Assembly (NCBI RefSeq): GCF_030012525.1
Contig: NZ_CP124855.1
Location: 2,914,001-2,978,000, forward strand
Origin: Chryseobacterium gotjawalense
GTDB lineage: Bacteria; Bacteroidota; Bacteroidia; Flavobacteriales; Weeksellaceae
Reading direction: 5' to 3'
Length of the DNA stretch: 64,000 bases
Below, piece after piece: positions 51,799 through 61,175 of the stretch (its first letter is position 1; every line of letters begins with the position of its first letter). Position numbers and translations under genes: made by a program. The notes beneath the pieces are model-generated. The model ran no database searches. It saw only the letters and a program-made list of their open reading frames with translations, and was not told where the DNA came from.

Positions 51799-53224
51799 TT
51801 CCCTCGCATTTGCCATATTTTTTCCAATAGTGTTTATACTCTATTGGTTTTTCTGCAGGAAAAATTATAAATATCAGAATTTTCTGCTCTTAATTGCCAG
51901 TTATTATTTCTATGCAAACTGGGACTGGCATTTTATGTTCCTTCTTATTTTCTCCACCGTATTGGATTACGTTTCGGGATTAAAAATAGAAAATGCGAAA
52001 AGCCCAACTTGGAGGAAGTTTTGGCTTTGGCTGAGCATCGGAATAAATTTGGGGTTCTTAGGGTTCTTCAAGTATTATAACTTTTTTGTAGATTCATTTG
52101 CTCAGCTTTTTGAAGAATTAGGATTACATATTGATACATGGACTTTAAAAATAATCCTGCCTGTTGGAATTTCTTTCTATACCTTTCACGGTCTTTCCTA
52201 CGTCATTGATATCTATAAAAAGAAAATAAAAGCCGAAAAGAATTTTGTAGATTATTCGGTCTTCGTCAGCTTTTTTCCTTTGCTCGTTGCAGGTCCGATT
52301 GAAAGAGCAACGCATTTGCTTCCTCAGATTCAAAAAGCAAGAACTTTTGATTATAACAAAGCGGTTGATGGCCTGAGGCAAATTTTATGGGGGCTCTTTA
52401 AGAAAATCGTCATTGCCGACAACTGTGCAGAATATGCCAATATGATTTTCAATGATTCTGCCCATCAGTCCGGCAGTAATCTGGTCATGGGTGCCTTGTT
52501 TTTTACGATTCAGATCTATTGTGATTTTTCAGGGTATAGTGATATTGCCTTAGGTACCGCAAGGCTTTTGGGAATTGAGCTATTGAAAAACTTTTCCTTC
52601 CCATATTTTTCCCGGGATATCGCAGAATTCTGGCGACGGTGGCATATTTCCCTTTCTACGTGGTTCCGGGATTACTTATACATCCCTCTGGGGGGAAGTA
52701 AAGGCGGAACCTGGATGAAAATACGAAATACGTTTATTATATTTATCGTCAGTGGATTCTGGCATGGCGCGAACTGGACCTTTATTGTCTGGGGATTTCT
52801 TAATGCCCTCTATTTTTTACCTTTATTGCTGACTAATAATAACCGTAATCATTTAGAGGTAGCGGCGATGGGCAAACTGCTTCCCTCCGTAAAAGATTTT
52901 TTTAAGATCTTACTTACCTTTTCTCTGACGGTTTTTGCGTGGATCTTTTTCCGTGCAGAGAATCTTACCCATGCGTTTTCGTATATTAACGGTCTGTTTT
53001 CAAAATCAATTTTTACCTTTCCAACTCTTTTCCCGCTGCCCATTATTGCTCTGACCATATTTTTCTTCATTGTAGAGTGGTTAGGCCGCGAAGATCATTT
53101 TGCCATCGAGTCCTTAGGATTAAAATTCCCACGCTATATCAGATGGGGATTCTATTATACTTTGATTATATTAATCTTTGTTTTTAGAGGGCAGGAACAG
53201 CAATTTATTTATTTTCAATTTTAA
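51788..53224 (+). CDS. MBOAT family membrane-bound O-acyltransferase (AlgI-like)
   Basis: A 478-residue polytopic protein: LFNSLAFAIFFPIVFILYWF start, GISFYTFHGLSYVID, the QIYCDFSGYSDIALG region, EFWRRWHISLSTWFRDYLYIPLGG, and the catalytic His in FWHGANWTFIVWG. It moves acyl groups across the membrane for O-acetylation of exported glycan. The gene for its SGNH partner begins one base after its stop. Confidence 0.92.
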   Translation: MLFNSLAFAIFFPIVFILYWFFCRKNYKYQNFLLLIASYYFYANWDWHFMFLLIFSTVLDYVSGLKIENAKSPTWRKFWLWLSIGINLGFLGFFKYYNFFVDSFAQLFEELGLHIDTWTLKIILPVGISFYTFHGLSYVIDIYKKKIKAEKNFVDYSVFVSFFPLLVAGPIERATHLLPQIQKARTFDYNKAVDGLRQILWGLFKKIVIADNCAEYANMIFNDSAHQSGSNLVMGALFFTIQIYCDFSGYSDIALGTARLLGIELLKNFSFPYFSRDIAEFWRRWHISLSTWFRDYLYIPLGGSKGGTWMKIRNTFIIFIVSGFWHGANWTFIVWGFLNALYFLPLLLTNNNRNHLEVAAMGKLLPSVKDFFKILLTFSLTVFAWIFFRAENLTHAFSYINGLFSKSIFTFPTLFPLPIIALTIFFFIVEWLGREDHFAIESLGLKFPRYIRWGFYYTLIILIFVFRGQEQQFIYFQF

Positions 53225-53225
53225 T

Positions 53226-54125
53226 ATGAAGCTATTTTTCAAAAGATTAGGGATCTTTATGGTGATCATCATCTGTTTTGTAACAGGGATGATCATCAGC
53301 ACAAAATATTTTGATCTCGCTCATTTTCCCTTTAAGCAGGAAAGTGTACATGTTTTAATTCTAGGCGATTCCCATACACAGTGCGGTATCGATGATGCTT
53401 TATTGCCTCATTCATTGAACCTTAGTGAAAGTGCCGACACCTATTTCTATAGTTATGTGAAATTGAAACGCATGTTTAAGGCCAACCCACAAATTGATAC
53501 CCTTATATTGGGATATGCGGACTTTAATATTACGGATAACCAGGATCGCTGGCTGCGAAGTGAAAACATAAACAGTTTTAAACTCCCCATTTATTTTTTT
53601 CTGTTCGATCAGGATGATTTTAGTGATTTTATAAAAATTAATCCAACGCAACTGTTAGAATTTTCAGGAACCATTTTTAAACGTAATTTCTCCCATCTTT
53701 ATCGTATTTTCGCTAAAGAAAAAATAAATAAATTTGGAATTGGTGGCTTTCTGGCTTTGGAAAAACAGATGGAAAACAAAGAAAAATCAGTAAATAACAA
53801 GAATATCAATACGACGTGGAAACAAAGCGAAATAGACATCCTTTATTTGAAAAAAATTAATGACTTGTGTACAACTAAAAATGTGAAATTAATATTAATT
53901 GCTACCCCAACACAGAATCATTCTATTTCTGGCCAAAATAGTAAACAGGTCGCCTTTCGGAATAGCCACTTAAAAGAAGCAGCATATATAGACTTTTCGG
54001 GTTACCCCTTAAAAAATGATAATTTTGCAGACAATTCCCATTTAAATGCAAAAGGGGCAGCCCATTTTACTGTGGCTTTGAAACGAGTAATAATAAATCA
54101 TAATAAACAAGTTATTCAGCGGTAA
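53226..54125 (+). CDS. SGNH/AlgJ-like acyltransferase partner
   Basis: A 299-residue protein with one N-terminal membrane helix (FKRLGIFMVIIICFVTGMIIS) and a periplasmic SGNH-type domain: the nucleophile Ser in LILGDSHTQCGID and a DxxH-like pair in DNSHLNAKGAAHF. In AlgJ/AlgX and PatB-type pairs, this protein passes the acetyl group from the MBOAT protein to the glycan. The start is the ATG one base after the MBOAT stop, not the upstream in-frame codon inside that gene. Confidence 0.8.
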   Translation: MKLFFKRLGIFMVIIICFVTGMIISTKYFDLAHFPFKQESVHVLILGDSHTQCGIDDALLPHSLNLSESADTYFYSYVKLKRMFKANPQIDTLILGYADFNITDNQDRWLRSENINSFKLPIYFFLFDQDDFSDFIKINPTQLLEFSGTIFKRNFSHLYRIFAKEKINKFGIGGFLALEKQMENKEKSVNNKNINTTWKQSEIDILYLKKINDLCTTKNVKLILIATPTQNHSISGQNSKQVAFRNSHLKEAAYIDFSGYPLKNDNFADNSHLNAKGAAHFTVALKRVIINHNKQVIQR

Positions 54126-54304
54126 CTATTTAATAATAATTTTATGATGGAATCTATCAGTAATCCAGTGTTTTTTAACAAATTATAAATATAGATAAAG
54201 TCTCGATTTTTCTTTGGGTAACACAAAAGTTTATTGGTATAGCCAACATAACATGATTCAAGCGGCATTTCTAAGTCAATACATAACTTTTATTTAATGC
54301 TTTT
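54126..54304. other. AT-rich intergenic DNA
   Basis: About 180 bases with no repeat of the gene-border type and no ORF; the first sizeable gap in the locus after the palindrome. The next promoter lies at its end. Confidence 0.4.
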
Positions 54305-54312
54305 TAATTTTG
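54305..54312 (+). promoter_or_regulatory. Internal -7 promoter element in the polysaccharide locus
   Basis: TAATTTTG (TAnnTTTG), 25 bases before the GT-C-like gene. It suggests a second transcription unit from 54 kb onward. Confidence 0.4.
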
Positions 54313-54337
54313 CTAAATATTACTTAATCAGCATCTT

Positions 54338-55714
54338 ATGACTAGAAACAATAACATCCCTTATGTTTTATTGAACATTGTAATCTTTATTTCAATTATT
54401 ATTACTCCTTTTTTTAGAGTTGACGGTGGTGTGTCTGATGATACCTATAATTATGTGAAGATTGCATATTATTTGCCGGATTTAATTTCAAGCGTCTTTC
54501 CATTAGGCTATCCACTTTTTATAAAATTGACGAATATATTTTCAAATGACTATTACATTTCAACAAGAATTATTGCTTGTCTAAGTTATTTATTTATCGT
54601 TTTGTTTTCGTATGCTAAAAAGTTCTACTTTAAAGAAACTTCCCTATTAATGGGAATGAAGATCTTTACTGTTTTTATGTTTTCATACTCAGAAACATTA
54701 TTTCTTCCTTTTTTTTATGTTTTAATTTATCTGTTATATCAGTTTTTTAGGTCAGATTATAAAAAGAAATCCCTAATTTTTACAATTTCTTCATTGCTGA
54801 TAATCCTTTGCATCATTCGATATTCATCCATTTTTATTATAGGCGGTTTTATTTTCATGCTTGGTTTTGAATTAATTAAAAAACAAAAAGATTTTAGATT
54901 AATTAAATCTTTAACAACAATTATCCTGTTAACAGGTATAGGTATTTCCCTTTTTCTATTTTTCAACTATTATTTTACAGGAGGCTTCATGGGCGAAAAT
55001 AATAGAAATAGTTCAAACTTTTCAAAAACAGGAATCGGTGGTTTTATACTTAAAAACATATTTTTCTCATTTTTAAATGCCATGAATCCCATTCTAAATG
55101 TGATAAGAATAAATTTTCTGACTTTTATTATTTCGGTGCTCATTTCACTGACCTCATTTATTGCAGTAACTTTTTTTATATTCAAATTAATATTGAAAAA
55201 ACAACTTGAACCTTTTAGGATTATCCTGATATACATCTCTTTTTCAATCTTTCTTGGGCTTGTTTACTCTTCTTTTTCAACGGGAATTGATGGGTTGCAT
55301 ATACGTCTTGCGCTTCCCGTATATTTTTGTAGTTATTTTGTGCTTTTAATTTCTTATTCCGGAAAGAGGTTTCTTTTCCCTATCGTTCTTCTTTCTTTAA
55401 TGGTTAACTTTTCTGTTACCTATTTTGAATCATTTGATTACCTGGAAAAAAGAGAAAATGTTAAAAAGTATGTCATGAAATCAAAAAAAAGAACCTATTA
55501 TTTTAATGATATTGGTCGGATACCAACAGAAAGCGGTGGTGCGAATACCAGTAATTTTTTTACCCTTTTTTCGTTAAACCCAGAAGTGAAAGTACTTACA
55601 AAAGACCAGTATATGTCTATGGAATTTGACTCCATTTTACTGGAATCGGAGCTGGTCAATATAAAGCCAATTAATAGGACGGAAATGATAAATAATAAGA
55701 CTTTTACCAAATAA
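54338..55714 (+). CDS. Polytopic membrane protein, possible GT-C glycosyltransferase
   Basis: A 458-residue protein with about nine to ten membrane helices and a soluble C-terminal tail of about 75 residues. Near the N-terminus is DGGVSDDTYNYVKIAYYLPD followed by SSVFPLGYPLFIKL, which resembles the Asp-containing first loop of lipid-linked-sugar GT-C enzymes (ArnT/PMT type). That is the basis for the call. A Wzy-like polymerase or an unknown membrane function are the alternatives. Very AT-rich (mostly T in the third position), unlike the housekeeping genes. Confidence 0.5.
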   Translation: MTRNNNIPYVLLNIVIFISIIITPFFRVDGGVSDDTYNYVKIAYYLPDLISSVFPLGYPLFIKLTNIFSNDYYISTRIIACLSYLFIVLFSYAKKFYFKETSLLMGMKIFTVFMFSYSETLFLPFFYVLIYLLYQFFRSDYKKKSLIFTISSLLIILCIIRYSSIFIIGGFIFMLGFELIKKQKDFRLIKSLTTIILLTGIGISLFLFFNYYFTGGFMGENNRNSSNFSKTGIGGFILKNIFFSFLNAMNPILNVIRINFLTFIISVLISLTSFIAVTFFIFKLILKKQLEPFRIILIYISFSIFLGLVYSSFSTGIDGLHIRLALPVYFCSYFVLLISYSGKRFLFPIVLLSLMVNFSVTYFESFDYLEKRENVKKYVMKSKKRTYYFNDIGRIPTESGGANTSNFFTLFSLNPEVKVLTKDQYMSMEFDSILLESELVNIKPINRTEMINNKTFTK

Positions 55715-55715
55715 C

Positions 55716-56798
55716 ATGAAGCTCCTCTACATCACCAACGGCATCACCGGTTCCGGCGGACTCGAAAGGGTTCTGTCGGTCAAAGCATCGATGCTTGCAG
55801 AAGATTTTGGATATGAAGTTCATGTCTTAAGTTTAAACGAAGTAGGAAAAGAACCTTTCTTTCCTTTTTCAAATAAAGTACAGCAACATTCCATCACAGT
55901 GACAGGGAATCCAATCCAATATTTTTTACACTATAAAAAAGGAATTCAGAAGGTGGTTGATAAATTTAAACCCGATTTGATTTCCGTATGTGATGATGGC
56001 CTTAAAGGTTTTTTCGTACCAAGACTTATTTCCACAAATGCAAAATGGATTTATGAAAGACACGTTTCTAAATTGATTGAAAATTCTGGAGAACAAAATA
56101 TTTTTTTGTCATTGAAGATGAAATCGAAGTGGAAAATGATGGAATACCTCGCCAAAAACTTTAGCAAATTCGTCGTATTAACCGAAGGAAATTGCGCCGA
56201 GTGGTCAACATTGAAAAATTTAATAGTCATCGGTAATCCATTGCCTTTTACTGCTGAAAAAGCTGCTGATCTGGAGGAGAAAATTGTAATTTGTGTTGGG
56301 AAAATTTCTTACCAGAAAGGGCAGGATTTATTACTGCAAATTTGGGAAAAAGTAGCAGCGAAACATCCGGAGTGGCAACTCCATTTATATGGCAACGAGA
56401 ATAAGCAGTTTTTAAACACAGACCGGTTACCAGATAATGTTAGTTATTTTCCTGCAACAAAAAATCTTAAATCAATCTATAGTAATAGTTCAATCTATGT
56501 GATGTCATCGCGTTTTGAAGGATTCGGCATGGTTTTAATCGAAGCGATGGAATTTGGCGTGCCTTGTGTTTCTTTCGATTGTAATTACGGTCCGTCCGAT
56601 ATCATAACCGATAATGAGGATGGCTTTTTAATAGAAAATGGTGATATTGTTTCATTTGCGAACCAAATTATTGCATTGATTGAAAATACATATTTAAGAA
56701 AGAAAATGGGCGAGAAAGCCCAGGAAAATGTCCAACGGTATTCTGCAAAAAAAATTGTTTTCAAGTGGAATAAGTTATTTAATGAACTAACAAAATAA
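55716..56798 (+). CDS. Glycosyltransferase family 4
   Basis: A 360-residue GT-B enzyme. LLYITNGITGSGGLERVLSVKAS start, donor site VICVGKISYQKGQDLLLQIW, and the EX7E motif in SSRFEGFGMVLIEAMEFGVP. The first 60 codons are richer in G+C than the rest. It begins one base after the stop of the membrane protein gene. Confidence 0.9.
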   Translation: MKLLYITNGITGSGGLERVLSVKASMLAEDFGYEVHVLSLNEVGKEPFFPFSNKVQQHSITVTGNPIQYFLHYKKGIQKVVDKFKPDLISVCDDGLKGFFVPRLISTNAKWIYERHVSKLIENSGEQNIFLSLKMKSKWKMMEYLAKNFSKFVVLTEGNCAEWSTLKNLIVIGNPLPFTAEKAADLEEKIVICVGKISYQKGQDLLLQIWEKVAAKHPEWQLHLYGNENKQFLNTDRLPDNVSYFPATKNLKSIYSNSSIYVMSSRFEGFGMVLIEAMEFGVPCVSFDCNYGPSDIITDNEDGFLIENGDIVSFANQIIALIENTYLRKKMGEKAQENVQRYSAKKIVFKWNKLFNELTK

Positions 56799-56804
56799 AG
56801 GTTT

Positions 56805-57860
56805 ATGTCTCCTAAAATTTCAGTTATTATACCAGTATTTAACGGTCAAAAAACAATTCTTAATACTATTAAAAATGTTCTAAGTCAAACATTTACAGAT
56901 TTTGAATTAATAATTGTAAATGATAAAAGTACAGATAGGACACTAGATATTTTAACAAAAGTAGCATCCCATGATAAACGAATACGTATTATTGATAAGC
57001 AAAAAAATGAAAAGCCATTCATAGGAAGAATTGATGGGGTACGAATAGCAAAAGCAGAATGGGTAACATTTGTTGATGCAGATGATTACTTTTATCCTAA
57101 TGCGCTTCAGAAGCTTTATGAGCAAACAGCTAAGCAGCCCCATGTTATATTAGGTTCATACTGTAAAGTTTACGATCGGTTGGGATGGTCCCGTAGTAAG
57201 CCTATAAACGTTGTGCCGAAGGAATGTTTAGAGGGTGAATTTATATTTGTGAAATCTAAATTCAGATTGGCATTCTGGGGATGTCATTCAATATTTGTCA
57301 GTTCTTGTGCAAAGTTGTATCACATGTCATTATTTAATGATATTAAAGCAATTAACTTTAAGGCAATTCATTCATTTGATGATACATTATTAAATCTATT
57401 ACTTTTTGAAATGGTAAATAAGATTGTTTTCATTAAAGATCCAATCATAGATTACCGTTATGGTGGTGGAACTAGTAAATTTAATAAACTCGTTCTACCT
57501 GATTTAGATGTACTATATCAATATAGATCTTCTTTATTAGATAAATGTTCTGATTCAGAAAAGGAAAATTATTCAAATCTAGAGTATATAAATACTATCT
57601 ACAGTTATTTTTTAAACGGATTAATTATTGAGAGATGGAGTTCAGATGAGTTCAATATCGAATTAGAAAATAAAAAAGTGCTTCCTGTTTTTAAACACTG
57701 TATCGAAATTTCCACTAAATATAATTTAACAAGTGCAACATTTTTTTTAAATTTAAGAAATAAAGAACTTTGTTATAAGCATATTTCTACCGAAGCCAAT
57801 CGTTTGCGTTTTAAAAGACTTATTTATCGCAGTATTGGTGCTTTTTTAGCTAAACTTTAA
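56805..57860 (+). CDS. Glycosyltransferase family 2
   Basis: A 351-residue GT-A enzyme: ISVIIPVFNGQKTILNTIKNV, IVNDKSTDRTLDIL, and metal motif VTFVDADDYFYPNALQ. No membrane segment. It follows the GT4 by six bases and precedes another GT4 by one base. Confidence 0.88.
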   Translation: MSPKISVIIPVFNGQKTILNTIKNVLSQTFTDFELIIVNDKSTDRTLDILTKVASHDKRIRIIDKQKNEKPFIGRIDGVRIAKAEWVTFVDADDYFYPNALQKLYEQTAKQPHVILGSYCKVYDRLGWSRSKPINVVPKECLEGEFIFVKSKFRLAFWGCHSIFVSSCAKLYHMSLFNDIKAINFKAIHSFDDTLLNLLLFEMVNKIVFIKDPIIDYRYGGGTSKFNKLVLPDLDVLYQYRSSLLDKCSDSEKENYSNLEYINTIYSYFLNGLIIERWSSDEFNIELENKKVLPVFKHCIEISTKYNLTSATFFLNLRNKELCYKHISTEANRLRFKRLIYRSIGAFLAKL

Positions 57861-57861
57861 T

Positions 57862-59028
57862 ATGAAAATTCTCTACCTCACCGATCAAACTTATCTCCAC
57901 GGCGGCATCGAAAAAGTGCTCTCCCAAAAAGCCAATTATTTTGCGGATGTAAGCAATGATGAAGTTTCTATTGTCACCTACAACCAACAGCAAAATCAAC
58001 CCATTTATCGCTTGAGTGAAAAGATAAGGATTGTAGATATGGAGATTAACTACGAAATTGGAAGAAGTTATTTTCATCCTGTCAATCTGAAGAAAATTCC
58101 CAAACACCGGACTGCTTTAAAAAAAATACTCCGGGACATCCAGCCTGATGTAATCATCAGCTGCAGTTTTGGTCCCGATTTTTATTTTCTGCCTTACGTC
58201 GAAAAACAGATTCCAAAAATAAAGGAGTTCCATTCTTCGCGGTATTTTTATAATAATACTTCTTCTTCAGCAAAAGGTGAGGTCTTGAGAATGCTGACGG
58301 CAACCACTGAAAAGAAGTACCATCAGTTGGTTGTTCTTAATGACGCTGAACAGCACTTTTATCAGAATAAAAATATAACGGTGATTCCAAACCCCAATGA
58401 AATTTCACCCCTTAGAGCAAACCCCGCTTCAAAAAAAATCATGGCAGCCGGACGGATTTCTCCCGTCAAAAATTTCGGAGACCTCATTCATGTATTCGCC
58501 AGACTGGCTCCAGATTTCCCGGAGTGGGAACTGCTTTTCTTTGGAGAAGATTATTTGGGAACACAAGCCAAACTGGAGCACCAAATCAGGGAATACGGTT
58601 TGCAAAACCAAATCAAATTCATCGGAATTTCCCCTGATTTGAAAACGGAAATGCAACATTACAGCATCTACGCCATGACCTCCGAAACCGAATGTTTTCC
58701 CATGGTCTTACTGGAAGCGCTATCCGTTGGAATGCCGGTAATTTCCTACGATAGTCCCACGGGTCCAAAACATATTTTAATGAATAACGAGGATTCTTTT
58801 CTTGTTCCTTATAAAAATTTAGATATTTTTGTAAAGAAACTCAAAGAACTGATGCAAAATGAAAACCTCCGCCATGAAATGGGACAAAAAGGACGGGAAA
58901 ATGTAAAGCGCTTCAGTATTGAAAAAGTAATGCACCAATGGAAAGATCTATTTACTTCATTAATCACCAAAACATCTAGCATCCATCATCCATCACCCAT
59001 TACCCATCACCCAACACCCAACACCTAA
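57862..59028 (+). CDS. Glycosyltransferase family 4 with a repeat-encoded C-terminal tail
   Basis: A 388-residue GT-B enzyme. ILYLTDQTYLHGGIEKVLSQKA start, donor site MAAGRISPVKNFGDLIHVFA, and the EX7E motif in TSETECFPMVLLEALSVGMP. It shares its start pattern with the GT4 two genes upstream. The natural end is near KDLFTSLITK; the last 18 or so residues (SSIHHPSPITHHPTPNT) are encoded by 7-bp tandem repeats that also run past the stop. Confidence 0.9.
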   Translation: MKILYLTDQTYLHGGIEKVLSQKANYFADVSNDEVSIVTYNQQQNQPIYRLSEKIRIVDMEINYEIGRSYFHPVNLKKIPKHRTALKKILRDIQPDVIISCSFGPDFYFLPYVEKQIPKIKEFHSSRYFYNNTSSSAKGEVLRMLTATTEKKYHQLVVLNDAEQHFYQNKNITVIPNPNEISPLRANPASKKIMAAGRISPVKNFGDLIHVFARLAPDFPEWELLFFGEDYLGTQAKLEHQIREYGLQNQIKFIGISPDLKTEMQHYSIYAMTSETECFPMVLLEALSVGMPVISYDSPTGPKHILMNNEDSFLVPYKNLDIFVKKLKELMQNENLRHEMGQKGRENVKRFSIEKVMHQWKDLFTSLITKTSSIHHPSPITHHPTPNT

Positions 59029-59030
59029 CA
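58975..59030. repeat. Heptamer repeats forming the 3' end of a glycosyltransferase gene
   Basis: CATCCAT, CATCCAT, CACCCAT, TACCCAT, CACCCAA, CACCCAA, CACCTAA in tandem. The TAA stop is formed by the last unit. Confidence 0.9.
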
Positions 59031-59040
59031 CCACACTCCC

Positions 59041-60132
59041 TTGTTCGACTGGATCCCCGCAGCATCTTACACCGCTATTCACTATCATGTATTGCTCGTC
59101 ATTGCCTTACTGATCACTTTTCATGCGATTATTTTCGATGTTAAAGATGAACAGAGCATCAATTTTTTTTATTCCTTTGGGTATGTGGTGGTGGTTACTT
59201 TGATTTTCTATATGGGTTTACGCAAAATTAACACCCCATATTTTGGGGATACTTTTAACTATGCAAGAGGATACGATCTATGGCAACAGGGTGTTGACGT
59301 TAAAATAAAAGACGACTATCTGTTTAATTATTTGATGAAGTTTTGCAGTGGCTTTATGGACATCCACAGCTTCTTTTTATTGGTAGATATTTTATATATC
59401 GTGCCTTGTTTTTTATTTTCAAAGAAATACTTCGGGCGGTATTGGTTTTTCGCCATGTTTATGTTTATCTGCTCCTATTCTTTCTGGACTTATGGAACCA
59501 ATGGGTTACGAAATGGCTTGGCTACTTCTTTTTTTATTATGGGTCTGTATTTTTACAGTAAAAAATACTGGATGTACTTTTGGTTTATTTTGGGCTATTT
59601 CATGCACGCTTCACTTGTTATTCCCATTGCAGCCTTTGTCGTTTCCGGCTTCTATAAAAACCCAAAAGTTTACATCTATATTTGGCTGTTTGCAATTCCG
59701 ATATCGTTGGTGGGTGGAAGTTCGTGGGGAACCTTATTTGCAACCCTAGGTTTTGAAGACAGAACCGCAGGTTATTTGACCAATTCTGACGAAAGTATGA
59801 AAGAGTTCTCGCAAACCGGTTTTCGTTGGGATTTTCTGGTCTACAGCGGTTCAGCAGTGTTTGCCGGTGCCTATTTTATTTTTAAAAAGAAAATTACCGA
59901 TCCTTTTTATATTCATGTTTTCGGGATCTATTGCATCGCTAATGCGTTCTGGATCTTAGTCATCACTGCTGCTTTCAGCAATCGTTTTGCGTACCTCTCT
60001 TGGTTTCTAATGCCGATTATTTTTGCTTATCCGATGTTCCGCTATAAAATGTGGCAGGATCAGTATAAAGTTTTTGGAGGGATATTATTCGCTTATTTTA
60101 TGTTTACCTATTTTATGAACGTCATCAAATAA
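59041..60132 (+). CDS. EpsG-like polysaccharide polymerase
   Basis: A 363-residue polytopic protein with about nine to ten membrane helices. MGLRKINTPYFGDTFNYARGYDLW (residues about 58-81) matches the conserved loop after the second helix in EpsG proteins, and FWTYGTNGLRNGLATSFF is the second hallmark. It should join lipid-linked repeat units outside the membrane, like Wzy. The start is TTG (no ATG fits before the first helix), 12 bases after the repeat-encoded tail of the previous gene. Confidence 0.83.
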   Translation: MFDWIPAASYTAIHYHVLLVIALLITFHAIIFDVKDEQSINFFYSFGYVVVVTLIFYMGLRKINTPYFGDTFNYARGYDLWQQGVDVKIKDDYLFNYLMKFCSGFMDIHSFFLLVDILYIVPCFLFSKKYFGRYWFFAMFMFICSYSFWTYGTNGLRNGLATSFFIMGLYFYSKKYWMYFWFILGYFMHASLVIPIAAFVVSGFYKNPKVYIYIWLFAIPISLVGGSSWGTLFATLGFEDRTAGYLTNSDESMKEFSQTGFRWDFLVYSGSAVFAGAYFIFKKKITDPFYIHVFGIYCIANAFWILVITAAFSNRFAYLSWFLMPIIFAYPMFRYKMWQDQYKVFGGILFAYFMFTYFMNVIK

Positions 60133-60137
60133 TAGAT

Positions 60138-61175
60138 ATGAATCAATTGCGTAGTATTTCAATTATCATTCCCTGCTATAATGTGGATCAGTATATTTCA
60201 CAGTGTGTGGGAAGTATCATTTCCCAATCCTATCCGCATTTAGAAATTATCTGTATTAATGATGGTTCTACGGACGGAACTTTTAATGTATTAAATCAAT
60301 TTGCTGATCAGGACAACCGGATTACAATCATTACTCAGGAAAATAGCGGTATTGCTGCCGCAAGAAATGCAGGATTAAATGTAGCGTCAGGAGATTATAT
60401 TGCCTTCGTTGATGCTGACGACTGGTTAGAGACAGATGCATTTGAGAAAGTTTTAAAAGACTGCTCTGAGGATATGATCTGTTTTTCGTATTACCGTAAT
60501 TTCGCGCACGGACAGTTAACCAAAGATTTGGGGTTAGAAGGGATGTTCGATTCAGGTTATATCCAGAGACGGATGATTGGCCTGGTTGATGAGGAACTGG
60601 AAGATATAACCTCGTTTGATGCGTTAATTACGTGTTGGGGGAAGCTGTATAAAAAGGAAACTGTCGCAGGAATCCGCTTTAAAGATCTGACGAATTTTGG
60701 AACATGGGAAGACGGTATTTTTAATATAGAGGTATTAGAGAACGCTCGTAAAGTGCGGGTGATCAACAAGCCATTATATCACTATCGAAAGCCACTGCAA
60801 AACACCTACACCACAAATTATAAACCCGAACTGTATCAAAAATGGAAAAATAAATTTGAGTGGATTCGTACGTTCATCCTGGCGCATGATAAACCTGAAA
60901 TTTTTGAGGAGGCATTGCGCAACCGCATCAGCGTTACAACACTTAATCTGGCATTCAATGAGATGAACAGCAGTCAATCTTTCGGAGAGAAAAAAGCAAA
61001 TATTAAAAAAATTCTTAGTGATCCACTCTACGTCAATGCATTTGGGTTTTTCGCGATCAATGATATCCCGGTTATATGGAGGATTTTCTATTACTTTGCA
61101 AAGACTGAAAATGCTTTTGCGGTAACGCTGATGTCAGATCTGATTTACCGTTACATTAACAGAAAAAATAAATGA
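60138..61175 (+). CDS. Glycosyltransferase family 2
   Basis: A 345-residue GT-A enzyme: ISIIIPCYNVDQYISQCVGSI, CINDGSTDGTFNVL, AAARNAGLNVASGDYIAFVDADDW, and WGKLYKKETVAGIRF. It resembles EpsJ/WaaV-like transferases. It follows the polymerase by five bases and its stop overlaps the next start by four. Confidence 0.9.
   Translation: MNQLRSISIIIPCYNVDQYISQCVGSIISQSYPHLEIICINDGSTDGTFNVLNQFADQDNRITIITQENSGIAAARNAGLNVASGDYIAFVDADDWLETDAFEKVLKDCSEDMICFSYYRNFAHGQLTKDLGLEGMFDSGYIQRRMIGLVDEELEDITSFDALITCWGKLYKKETVAGIRFKDLTNFGTWEDGIFNIEVLENARKVRVINKPLYHYRKPLQNTYTTNYKPELYQKWKNKFEWIRTFILAHDKPEIFEEALRNRISVTTLNLAFNEMNSSQSFGEKKANIKKILSDPLYVNAFGFFAINDIPVIWRIFYYFAKTENAFAVTLMSDLIYRYINRKNK

Noticed and set aside
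54126..54304. Missing gene between the SGNH and GT-C-like genes
   Set aside because: No frame of useful length on either strand; only AT-rich DNA and a promoter element.
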